A DNA stretch of 44,145 nt from an uncultured Oscillospiraceae bacterium (GTDB lineage Bacteria; Bacillota; Clostridia; Oscillospirales; Oscillospiraceae), in NCBI GenBank assembly GCA_947588955.1, contig CANPYX010000019.1, forward strand, positions 1-44,145, in the 5' to 3' direction. The position numbers and the translations under genes are program-made. The notes below the pieces were generated by a model, which was given only the letters and a program-made list of their open reading frames with translations, had not been told where the DNA came from and searched no databases. Positions 14,130-21,710 of this stretch are shown here, in pieces (the stretch's first letter is position 1; each line of letters opens with the position of its first letter).

Positions 14130-15440
14130 ATGATAGACATAAAGCTCATACGCGAAAATCCCGACCTGGTGCGGGAGAACATCAAAAAGAAGTTCCAGGA
14201 CCAAAAGCTTCCCCTGGTGGATACGGCTCTGGAGCTGGACAGGGCAAACCGCGCCGCGATAAACGAGGCAAGTGAGCTTCGAGCGCGCAGAAATCAGCTT
14301 TCAAAGCAGATCGGAATGCTCATGGGTCAGGCGAAAAAGGACCCCACCAAGGCGGAAGAGGCCGAAAAGCTCAAGAGCGAGGTCAAGGCGGACGGCGACA
14401 GACTGGCGGAGCTTGAGGTACTTGAGGACCGGTACAAGTCCGAGCTTCGGGCGGTGATGATGCAGATACCCCAGATCATCGACCCCTCGGTGCCCATCGG
14501 CCCCGACGACAGCCACAACGTGGAGGTGCAGAGGTTCGGCGAGGCGAAGGTGCCGGAGTTTGAGGTCCCCTATCACACGGAGCTCATGGAGCGTTTCGGT
14601 GGGATAGACCTGGACGCCGCCCGGGACGTGGCGGGAAGCGGGTTTTATTACCTCATCGGCGACATCGCCAGGCTCCACGAGGCGGTACTCGCCTACGCCA
14701 GGGACTTCATGATAGGCAAGGGCTTCACATACATGATCCCCCCCTTCATGATGCACGGAAATATAGTCGAGGGCGTCATGAGCCAGACGGACATGGACGC
14801 AATGATGTACAAGATAGAGGGGGAGGACCTCTACCTCATCGGCACCAGCGAGCACTCCATGATAGGCAGGTATATAAACCGCCTCATCCCCGCCGAAACC
14901 CTTCCCCACACCCTCACCAGCTATTCCCCCTGCTTCCGCAAGGAAAAGGGCTCTCACGGAATCGAGGAGAGGGGCGTTTACAGAATCCATCAGTTTGAGA
15001 AGCAGGAGATGATAGTCGTCTGCCGCCCGGAGGAGTCCATGGATTGGTACGAAAAGCTCTGGCGTTACTCCGTGGAGCTTTTCAGGAGTCTGGACATACC
15101 CGTGCGCCAGCTGGAATGCTGCTCCGGCGACCTGGCGGACCTGAAGGTAAAGAGCTGCGACATCGAGGCGTGGAGCCCCAGGCAGCAGAAATTTTTTGAG
15201 GTCTGCTCATGCTCCAACCTGGGCGACGCCCAGGCGCGCCGCCTCAACATCCGCTTCAAGGACGCGGACGGGAAAATCTACCTTGCCCACACCCTCAACA
15301 ACACCGTTGTCGCGCCCCCCAGAATGCTCATCGCGCTTTTGGAAAATAACCTCAACGCCGACGGTACCGTCAAGATACCAGAGGTCCTACGCCCCTACAT
15401 GGGTGGAAAGGAAAAGCTGGAAAAGGCGCCCGCCGTGTGA
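14130..15440 (+). CDS. serS: Seryl-tRNA synthetase
   Basis: Class II synthetase that charges tRNA-Ser. 436 residues from the ATG at 14130; AGAGGG lies upstream, and an in-frame ATG at 14067 is inside the preceding gene. The N-terminal MIDIKLIRENPDLVRENIKK starts the helical tRNA-binding arm. Motif 2 is at about 265-295 (CFRKEKGSHGIEERGVYRIHQ) and motif 3 at about 390-408. Motif 3 reads NNTVVAPPRMLIALLEN rather than the common bacterial NGSGLAVGRTLVAILEN, and motif 2 has GSHG where most bacteria have GSAG. These features recall archaeal members of the bacterial-type SerRS. It is followed by a separate small gene, and no terminator was seen. Confidence 0.95.
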   Translation: MIDIKLIRENPDLVRENIKKKFQDQKLPLVDTALELDRANRAAINEASELRARRNQLSKQIGMLMGQAKKDPTKAEEAEKLKSEVKADGDRLAELEVLEDRYKSELRAVMMQIPQIIDPSVPIGPDDSHNVEVQRFGEAKVPEFEVPYHTELMERFGGIDLDAARDVAGSGFYYLIGDIARLHEAVLAYARDFMIGKGFTYMIPPFMMHGNIVEGVMSQTDMDAMMYKIEGEDLYLIGTSEHSMIGRYINRLIPAETLPHTLTSYSPCFRKEKGSHGIEERGVYRIHQFEKQEMIVVCRPEESMDWYEKLWRYSVELFRSLDIPVRQLECCSGDLADLKVKSCDIEAWSPRQQKFFEVCSCSNLGDAQARRLNIRFKDADGKIYLAHTLNNTVVAPPRMLIALLENNLNADGTVKIPEVLRPYMGGKEKLEKAPAV

Positions 15441-15501
15441 GCGGAGTCCGCGGAAAATTACAAGGATAAGTAAATTTAATTTAATATAAGGAGGCAATCA
15501 A

Positions 15502-15843
15502 ATGAAAGCTATATGGAAGGTCCTTTTGGGCACCGCGGCTGTGGCGGCGGTTGCGCCCTACAGCGTAAAGAAGGACGAGGAGACAGGCGAGGTACAGCTC
15601 AAGGCGGCGGTGTGGTCGGCGAAATACACCAAGTCCGAGGACGGTCCCAGCCTGAGCGTCCGGCTCCTCCCGCTCCTTTCAAAGAAGGAGGAGGAGTGCT
15701 GCTGCGACGAAGACGAGTGCTGCTGTGAGGAGCACCCTGAGGAGGAAGAGGACGGCATAACCATCGAGGTAGAGGAGTCCGCCGATGAGCCGGAGGCAGA
15801 TCACATCCCCGACTCCGAGGAGCCCAGGCCTGAGGAGGCGTAA
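15502..15843 (+). CDS. Small acidic protein with two Cys-triplets, unknown function
   Basis: 113 residues. A short hydrophobic N-terminus (about 5-20) may be a weak membrane or export segment. A central basic/hydrophobic part follows, then EEECCCDEDECCC at about 63-75 and a strongly acidic tail (Glu/Asp about half of residues 76-113). The paired CCC clusters in an acidic context suggest metal binding, but no known motif fits and I do not recognise the family. AAGGAGG lies 7 bases before the ATG. It stands alone between serS and a 159-bp repeat element. Confidence 0.7.
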   Translation: MKAIWKVLLGTAAVAAVAPYSVKKDEETGEVQLKAAVWSAKYTKSEDGPSLSVRLLPLLSKKEEECCCDEDECCCEEHPEEEEDGITIEVEESADEPEADHIPDSEEPRPEEA

Positions 15844-15880
15844 AGGCCCCTTCGTCAGCCGCTCCGCGGTGTGAATTTAA

Positions 15881-16039
15881 TACTAATATCTAATTAAAAC
15901 GAGCCATTCGCGTCGGTCTTTTTCGCGCCATGCTGCGTCAGCCGCCTTGGAAATACATACAGTATTCCCTGCGGCGTCTTCCTTGCCTGACACGAAAAAT
16001 CCTCGCCGCTCGGTGTCTCCTTTTAAATAGATATTAGTA
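15881..16039. repeat. 159-bp repeat element with terminal inverted repeats, copy 1
   Basis: Begins TACTAATATCTA and ends with the inverted form TAGATATTAGTA. It shares 151 of 159 positions (8 substitutions, no indels) with a second copy at 27154-27312 in the same orientation. Internal inverted repeats would let most of it fold into one long hairpin. It sits 24 bases before mscL. It has no coding capacity and is best described as MITE-like. I could not define a clear target duplication. Confidence 0.9.
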
Positions 16040-16063
16040 TAACAAGGTAAAGGAGATAAAAAA

Positions 16064-16456
16064 ATGAAGAAATTTCTCAACGAGTTCAAGGCGTTTGCCA
16101 TGCGCGGGAACGTGATGGACCTGGCGGTAGGCGTCATTGTGGGCGGCGCGTTCTCCAACATCACCAACTCCCTCATCAACGACATAATCATGCCCATCAT
16201 CGGCATATTTGTGGGTGAGGACACCTTCGCGTCCCTGAGCTTCAACATCGGCCCCGCGCAGATAATGATAGGCAACTTCATCCAGGCGGTCTTCAACTTC
16301 ATCGTTCTCGCATTTGTGGTCTTCTGCCTGGTGAAGGCCATCAACTCCCTGCACAGGAAGAAGGAGGAGGCGCCCGCCGCACCTCCCGCTCCCCCCGAGC
16401 CCTCCAGCGAGGAGAAGCTTTTGACCGAGATCCGCGACTTACTTAAAAACAAATAA
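16064..16456 (+). CDS. mscL: Large-conductance mechanosensitive channel
   Basis: 130-residue membrane channel that opens under high membrane tension to release solutes in hypo-osmotic shock. The N-terminal amphipathic helix MKKFLNEFKAFAMRGNVMDLAVGVIVGGAF runs into helix 1; helix 2 lies at about 69-95, and the cytoplasmic C-terminal helix EEKLLTEIRDLLKN follows a Pro/Ala-rich linker (110-117). AAAGGAG precedes the ATG. It lies directly downstream of repeat copy 1, and rsmG starts 1 base after its stop, so the two are co-transcribed. Confidence 0.96.
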   Translation: MKKFLNEFKAFAMRGNVMDLAVGVIVGGAFSNITNSLINDIIMPIIGIFVGEDTFASLSFNIGPAQIMIGNFIQAVFNFIVLAFVVFCLVKAINSLHRKKEEAPAAPPAPPEPSSEEKLLTEIRDLLKNK

Positions 16457-16457
16457 A

Positions 16458-17165
16458 ATGCTGGAACGTATCATAGCCGAGGGCGCCTCCGCCCTCGGCG
16501 TTCCCCTGCCGGAGGGGGCGGAGGAGAGGTACAGGACGTACTTTCAGCGCCTCACGGAGGCAAACAGTGACTTTAACCTCACCGCCATAGAGAGCGAGGA
16601 GGACGCCGCCAGGCTCCACTTCCTGGACAGCATAGCCGTTGCCGGGCTTGCGGACCTGAGGGGGAGAACGCTGGCGGACATAGGCACGGGCGGTGGACTT
16701 CCGGGGCTTGCAATAAAGATAGCCGTCCCGGAGACGGACCTCACCATGATAGACGCAACGGAGAAGAAGATAGACTTCCTCTCCCGTCTCACCCGCGAGC
16801 TGGGGCTTGACTGCAAATGCGTCGCCGGCAGAGCGGAGGAGCTGGGAAGGGACCCGGAATACAGGGAGATCTTTGATTTTACCGTCTCCCGCGCCGTGGC
16901 AAGGCTCCGGGTGCTTGCCGAGCTGTGCCTGCCTTTGACAAAGGTGGGCGGCAGGTTCCTCGCCATGAAGTCCGACGACTGCGGCGGCGAGGTGGAGGAG
17001 GCGCGCGCCGCCGTCTCCGCCCTGGGCGGGGAGTTCGGCGAAATACGGGAATACACCGTCCCCGGCACCGGCATAAAGCGGCGGCTGGTGGTCGTTGAAA
17101 AGACGGCCCCCACCGATGCCCGCTTCCCCAGAAGATGGGCGGCAATAGCCAAGCGCGCGCCGTAA
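16458..17165 (+). CDS. rsmG: 16S rRNA (guanine-527-N7)-methyltransferase
   Basis: 235-residue SAM-dependent methyltransferase acting on G527 of 16S rRNA; loss gives low-level streptomycin resistance in other bacteria. The SAM-binding DIGTGGGLPG is at 74-83. NLTAIES (40-46), HFLDS (54-58), SRAVARLRVLAELCLPL and the C-terminal RRLVVVEK are typical of the family. In Bacillus this gene lies beside soj/spo0J; here it is about 3 kb downstream of parB with other genes between. It starts 1 base after the mscL stop. Confidence 0.95.
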   Translation: MLERIIAEGASALGVPLPEGAEERYRTYFQRLTEANSDFNLTAIESEEDAARLHFLDSIAVAGLADLRGRTLADIGTGGGLPGLAIKIAVPETDLTMIDATEKKIDFLSRLTRELGLDCKCVAGRAEELGRDPEYREIFDFTVSRAVARLRVLAELCLPLTKVGGRFLAMKSDDCGGEVEEARAAVSALGGEFGEIREYTVPGTGIKRRLVVVEKTAPTDARFPRRWAAIAKRAP

Positions 17166-17313
17166 TATGGCAAATGCTTCTGACACTTAGTGTGGACGCA
17201 GTTGCGCCGCGGGGCTCAAAATTAAATATTTTTCCGGCGGCATGTACGTCGGAAAAATCACCTTTTGTCGCGCAAGTGTGCCGCCGGCGGCGGTGCGCGC
17301 AGCGCGACAGCAG

Positions 17314-17353
17314 GAAAAATTATGTGAATTTCGCAAAATTCACATAATTTTTC
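17314..17353. terminator. 18-bp perfect hairpin, possible bidirectional terminator
   Basis: GAAAAATTATGTGAATTT (17314-17331) pairs perfectly with its complement at 17336-17353 around loop CGCA. A/T-rich flanks within the stem could act as a terminator, or the palindrome may have another role. Confidence 0.5.
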
Positions 17354-17372
17354 TGAACGTTATATATTTTTC

Positions 17373-17395
17373 AAAAAAGGGCTCCGCCCTTTTTT
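17373..17395. terminator. Intrinsic terminator upstream of mfd
   Basis: AAAAAAGGGC (17373-17382) and GCCCTTTTTT (17386-17395) form a 10-bp stem with a 3-base loop and a T-run. It would end transcription coming from rsmG. Confidence 0.7.
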
Positions 17396-17449
17396 GACGT
17401 TATTTCCCCGATACGCCGTATCGGGGCATTTCGGCGTGGAGTGATATTT

Positions 17450-20400
17450 ATGTTTGAAGCCCTTACAAGATCCATAATCGGCGAGGAATCGGTAAAGCGG
17501 GTGCTGGAGGCGATAGACGCCGGCAGGTGCCCGGCGCTGCTGTCCGGCGCGGGCGCGCTGCCGCGAGCTCACGCGGCGGCGGCGGTGTACCTGGCGACGG
17601 GGCGGCCGCTGGTGGTGCTGTGCGCAGACGAGGCGGAGGCGCGCAGGACCGCCGAGGACCTGTCCGCCTTCACCGGCGGGACGCCGTCCATGCTTTTGGG
17701 GAGGGACTTTGTGTTCTACAACGCCGAGGGCGTCTCCCGTGACGGCGAGAGGGCGCGCATCTCCACATTGCACAGACTGATGACGGAGGACCGCCCCATC
17801 GTCGTCGCCACCCCCGACGGGCTCATGACCCGCACCATGCCGCCGGACGTGCTGGAGGGGCTCACGGTGGAGCTCAGGGCCGGCGCCGCCGTTGACCTGG
17901 GCGCGCTCACCGGAACGCTGGTGAAGGCGGGGTATGAGAGGACCGCGCAGGTGGAGGGCGCGGGGCAGTTCGCCCTGCGCGGGGGCATTCTTGACGTGTT
18001 TTCCCCGGCGTACTCCTACCCCGTCAGGTGCGAGTTCTGGGGGGACGAGATAGATTCCATGGGGTACTTTGACGTGTCCAGCCAGAGGCGCGTGGAGAAT
18101 ACGGAGTCCTGCCTTATACTCCCCGCCAGGGAAGCGCCGGTGACGGCGGCGAAGGGCGGCGCGGAGGGGCTTGCCGCGCGCATGGATGCCTACGGCAAGC
18201 GGCTCATGAAGAAAAAGAGCGTGGGGCGGGAGCTTTTGGAGAACGTGCTTGCCGACCTAAAGCGCGTTCAGGACGGGCGCGGTCTCCCAGCCTCCGACAG
18301 GTACTTGGACCTCATATACGAGCCGGCGTCGGGGATAGACTACCTGCCGCGGGACGCCGTCGTTGTGATGTGCGAGCCCTCAAGACTTGCTGAGCGGGCG
18401 AAAAACTTTATCTGGCAGTTGGGGCAGGACATGACCTCCTTGAAGGAGGGGAACATCACCGACGGCGGACCGGAGAGGCTCATTGAGGATTGGGAGTCCG
18501 CGGTGGAGAGGCTTTCGGACTTCCCGGTGGTGATGATGGCGAGCTTCACCCAGAGCCAGTACCCGCTGCGCCCCAAAACCCTGGCGACGCTCACGGCAAA
18601 GCAGCTGCCCAGCTACGGCGGGAGCATGGAGACGGCGGTCTCCGACATCGACCACTACCGCAAGACGGGCTACAGCGTGGTGGCGCTGGTGAGGGACAAG
18701 GGCAGAGGCGAGGTGCTCCACGACAAGCTCCGGGAAAAGGGCGTGAGCGCCGCATACAGTTTTGAGCTCCCGGAGCTTCCCGAAAAGGGCGTGGTGTATA
18801 TATCACTGGGGTCCCTTTCGGCGGGGCTTGAATACCCCGGAATGAAGCTTGCGATAATCACCGAGGGGCTTGCCGCCCAAGGGCTTTTCCGCCGGAGGGC
18901 AAAGAAAAAGCTCCCGTCAAACAGGCAGAAGCTTGACAGCTTCACGGATCTGAGCCCAGGGGACCTGGTGGTACACGAGGTATATGGCATCGGGCGCTTT
19001 GTGGGCATGGTCAAGCGCGAGGTGGACGGGGCGTTGAAGGACTATATACAGATAGCCTACGCCGGGACGGACCGGCTCTTTGTGCCCGCCACGAAGCTGG
19101 ACGCGGTGTCAAAATATATAGGCGCGGGAGAGGACGCGCCGGTAAAGCTCTCAAAGCTGGGCGGCACCGACTGGGCGAAGGCGAAGAGCAAGGCGAAGGC
19201 GGCGGTGAAGGACCTGGCGGACGGGCTTTTGAAGCTCCAGGCTGAGCGGCAGAAGGCAACGGGCTACGCCTTTTCCCCGGACACACCATGGCAGAGGGAG
19301 TTTGAGGACAACTTTGAGTACCAGGAGACCGACGACCAGCTCAGGGCGATACGGGAGATAAAGGCGGATATGGAGAGCGCCGTGCCCATGGACAGGCTTC
19401 TGTGCGGAGACGTGGGCTACGGGAAGACGGAGGTGGCGCTCAGGGCCGTGATGAAGTGCGTCATGGACGGGAAGCAGGCGGCGATACTCGTGCCCACCAC
19501 GGTCCTGGCGCAGCAGCACTACCAGACGGCGGCTCGGAGATTCGACGGGTTCCCCGTATCCATCGAGGTGCTGAGCCGCTTCCGCTCCGCCGCGCAGATA
19601 AAAAAGGCCCTCCAGGGGTTGGAGGACGGGACGGTGGACATCGTGATAGGCACCCACAAGCTTTTGCAGAAGGACGTACACTTCAAAAGGCTGGGGCTGC
19701 TGGTGGTGGATGAGGAGCAACGCTTCGGGGTCCAGCACAAGGAGAGGCTGAAGGAGCTCTCCCGAAAGGTGGACGTGCTGACGCTCTCCGCCACGCCCAT
19801 ACCCAGGACGCTGAACATGGCGCTGTCCGGCGTGCGGGACATGTCCACCATCGAGGAGCCGCCCTCGGACCGGCAGCCGGTGCAGACGTATGTGATGGAG
19901 CACGACTGGTCGGTGCTCGCCGACGCCATACGCCGCGAGGTCTCCCGCGGGGGGCAGGTGTACTACCTCCACAACCGGGTGGACAACATCGAGCGGACGG
20001 CGGCGCAGATACGCGAGCTTGTGGAGGGCGTGACCGTTGCCGTCGCCCACGGGAAGATGGACGAGGAGCAGCTGGGAAGCGTCATGGAGGCGATGCAGGC
20101 GGGGGACGTGCAGGTGTTGGTTTGCACCACCATAATCGAGACGGGTATCGACATACCCAACGTCAACACGCTGATAATCGAGGACGCGGACAAGATGGGG
20201 CTTGCGCAGCTCCACCAGATACGCGGGCGCGTGGGCAGGTCCAGCCGCCGAGCGTTTGCCTACTTCACCTTCCGGCGGGACAAGGTGCTCACCGAGGTGG
20301 CGGAAAAGCGGCTCTCGGCAATAAGGGAGTTCGCGGAGTTCAACTCCGGCTTCAAAATAGCCATGCGCGACCTGGAGATCCGGGGCGCCGGGAATATCCT

Positions 20401-20944
20401 GGGCGCGGAGCAGTCGGGGCACATGATGAGCGTGGGGTACGATATGTACCTAAAGCTGCTGGAGGAGGCGGTACACGAGGAGAAGGGGGAAAAGATACCC
20501 GAAAAGCCGGAGTGCGCGGCGGATCTGGCGGTGTCGGCTAACATACCGGAAAGCTACGTGGCAAGCGCCGAGCAGAGAATGGACCTGTACAGGCGGATCG
20601 CCCATATACGCACCGAGGAGGACGCGGACGACATGACGGACGAGCTCATCGACAGGTTCGGCGACCCGCCCGCCGAGGTCAATTCCCTCATTCACATTGC
20701 CCTTTTGCGGGGCGAGGCGGCAGACACGGGCATTTCGGAGATAAGCCAAAAGCAGGGGCGGCTCATTTTCTCCATCAAAGATTTTGAGATGGACCGGGTG
20801 TCGCGCCTCTACTCCCTGCCCTTCTACAAAAACCGCGTGAAGATCGAAGCGGGGTTGAAGCCCGCGATTTCCCTGAAGCTCCGACCGGGCGAAAGACCTT
20901 TAAACGCCGCGGTGACGTTTGTGAGGGATTATAAAAGCGCATAA
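17450..20944 (+). CDS. mfd: Transcription-repair coupling factor Mfd
   Basis: 1164-residue DNA translocase that removes stalled RNA polymerase and recruits UvrA. The N-terminal UvrB-like region includes FWGDEIDSM. The RNA-polymerase-interacting (CarD-like) domain is at about 503-565 (PGDLVVHEVYGIGRFVG). The translocase has Walker A GDVGYGKTE at about 653, DEEQRFGV at about 754, SATPIPRTLNMAL and QIRGRVGRSSRRAFAYF. The C-terminal D7 regulatory domain is present. Start ATG 17450 is preferred over GTG 17441 because GGAG lies 9 bases before it. It is followed by a terminator shared with the convergent GNAT gene. Confidence 0.97.
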   Translation: MFEALTRSIIGEESVKRVLEAIDAGRCPALLSGAGALPRAHAAAAVYLATGRPLVVLCADEAEARRTAEDLSAFTGGTPSMLLGRDFVFYNAEGVSRDGERARISTLHRLMTEDRPIVVATPDGLMTRTMPPDVLEGLTVELRAGAAVDLGALTGTLVKAGYERTAQVEGAGQFALRGGILDVFSPAYSYPVRCEFWGDEIDSMGYFDVSSQRRVENTESCLILPAREAPVTAAKGGAEGLAARMDAYGKRLMKKKSVGRELLENVLADLKRVQDGRGLPASDRYLDLIYEPASGIDYLPRDAVVVMCEPSRLAERAKNFIWQLGQDMTSLKEGNITDGGPERLIEDWESAVERLSDFPVVMMASFTQSQYPLRPKTLATLTAKQLPSYGGSMETAVSDIDHYRKTGYSVVALVRDKGRGEVLHDKLREKGVSAAYSFELPELPEKGVVYISLGSLSAGLEYPGMKLAIITEGLAAQGLFRRRAKKKLPSNRQKLDSFTDLSPGDLVVHEVYGIGRFVGMVKREVDGALKDYIQIAYAGTDRLFVPATKLDAVSKYIGAGEDAPVKLSKLGGTDWAKAKSKAKAAVKDLADGLLKLQAERQKATGYAFSPDTPWQREFEDNFEYQETDDQLRAIREIKADMESAVPMDRLLCGDVGYGKTEVALRAVMKCVMDGKQAAILVPTTVLAQQHYQTAARRFDGFPVSIEVLSRFRSAAQIKKALQGLEDGTVDIVIGTHKLLQKDVHFKRLGLLVVDEEQRFGVQHKERLKELSRKVDVLTLSATPIPRTLNMALSGVRDMSTIEEPPSDRQPVQTYVMEHDWSVLADAIRREVSRGGQVYYLHNRVDNIERTAAQIRELVEGVTVAVAHGKMDEEQLGSVMEAMQAGDVQVLVCTTIIETGIDIPNVNTLIIEDADKMGLAQLHQIRGRVGRSSRRAFAYFTFRRDKVLTEVAEKRLSAIREFAEFNSGFKIAMRDLEIRGAGNILGAEQSGHMMSVGYDMYLKLLEEAVHEEKGEKIPEKPECAADLAVSANIPESYVASAEQRMDLYRRIAHIRTEEDADDMTDELIDRFGDPPAEVNSLIHIALLRGEAADTGISEISQKQGRLIFSIKDFEMDRVSRLYSLPFYKNRVKIEAGLKPAISLKLRPGERPLNAAVTFVRDYKSA

Positions 20945-20950
20945 AACCCG

Positions 20951-20977
20951 AAAAGGACGGCTTTTGCCGTCCTTTTT
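20951..20977. terminator. Bidirectional terminator between mfd and GNAT
   Basis: AAAAGGACGGC (20951-20961) pairs with GCCGTCCTTTT (20966-20976), four-T loop. It serves both convergent genes. The stem bases resemble the terminator at 533-566. Confidence 0.85.
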
Positions 20978-20979
20978 GC

Positions 20980-21549
20980 TTATTTTTCAGAGATTTTGCC
21001 GGGGTGGGGAGACGGGGATTTGGGGTTGCGGAGGATGGTTTCTACGCCGGTGGCGGGGGAGCCGTCTGGGAGGGGGACGGTGGGAGTGGTTATAGGGGTG
21101 AAGCCCAGCTTTTCATGGAGGCGGCGGGAGGGCTCGTTGAAGGTGAAGTAGCCTGAATTTACGTAATCCACGCCGCGCTTTTCAAATAGATAGTCCACCA
21201 CCGCGCCCACGGCCTCCGAGGCGTAACCCCGGCGGCGGTAGCTCCCGGCCACGCAGAACGTGAGAGTCCGCCCCTCCAGGCCCGTAAGCTCCGGCAGATT
21301 CCCTATCTCCGGGAAATTTCCGACGATGAGGTGCCCTATGCACTTCCCCTCCTCCCGTAGGACTATGGCATAAAATCGCTTTTCGTTGACCATCAACCAC
21401 TCAAAGGCCTCCCGTGCCTCCGTCTCATTCACGGGGCACCAGGTACCCAGCATCCGGCAGCACTCAGGGTCCATGCCGTATTCCCGCCAGTCGGGATAGT
21501 CCTCCTCTGTCATGTGGCGTATCGTCAGACGCGGTGTCTCAAGGAACAA
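20980..21549 (-). CDS. RimJ/RimL-like GNAT acetyltransferase
   Basis: 189 residues, probable protein or small-molecule N-acetyltransferase. The N-terminus FLETPRLTIRHMTEEDYPDW is the classic RimJ/RimL start; the acetyl-CoA motif GSYRRRGYASEAV and the C-terminal NEPSRRLHEKLGF are present. Start is TTG 21547-21549 with GGAA upstream; no better start keeps the conserved first strand. The gene is on the opposite strand to its neighbours, between mfd and the germination operon. The target cannot be told from sequence. Confidence 0.85.
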   Translation of the reverse strand: MFLETPRLTIRHMTEEDYPDWREYGMDPECCRMLGTWCPVNETEAREAFEWLMVNEKRFYAIVLREEGKCIGHLIVGNFPEIGNLPELTGLEGRTLTFCVAGSYRRRGYASEAVGAVVDYLFEKRGVDYVNSGYFTFNEPSRRLHEKLGFTPITTPTVPLPDGSPATGVETILRNPKSPSPHPGKISEK

Positions 21550-21710
21550 CTTTTTCCAACTCCTTCCGCGATTATTTCAGATTGTGAATGATTTTACCAT
21601 TTAACGCGGTATATGTCAATGGCTTAACGGCGAAAAATGAAAAAATTACAAAAACTAATTGGGCGCGGCTGAGGCAAAATAAATTTGAAATTTTCTTTTC
21701 GGGTGATGAT

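Larger units (their letters stand above)
17166..17449. other. Intergenic region packed with inverted repeats (rsmG to mfd)
   Basis: No gene seen. It holds at least five inverted repeats in order: ATTTTTCCG/CGGAAAAAT (17228-17258), a GC-rich GTCGCGC/GCGCGAC pair (about 17267-17306), an 18-bp perfect stem (17314-17353), a terminator hairpin (17373-17395) and CCCCGATAC/GTATCGGGG (17406-17426). The number and regularity exceed what one terminator needs. Confidence 0.7.

Noticed and set aside
15881-16039. CRISPR array or tRNA remnant in the repeated element
   Set aside because: There are only two distant copies, no repeat-spacer pattern, and the fold is a long hairpin rather than a cloverleaf.
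15883-16452. 189-codon minus-strand frame across the repeat and mscL
   Set aside because: It is antisense to mscL and crosses a non-coding repeat; no ribosome binding site.
21588-21710. N-terminal extension of the GerA subunit
   Set aside because: AT-rich, no ribosome binding site, no family match; ATG 21711 has a proper site.
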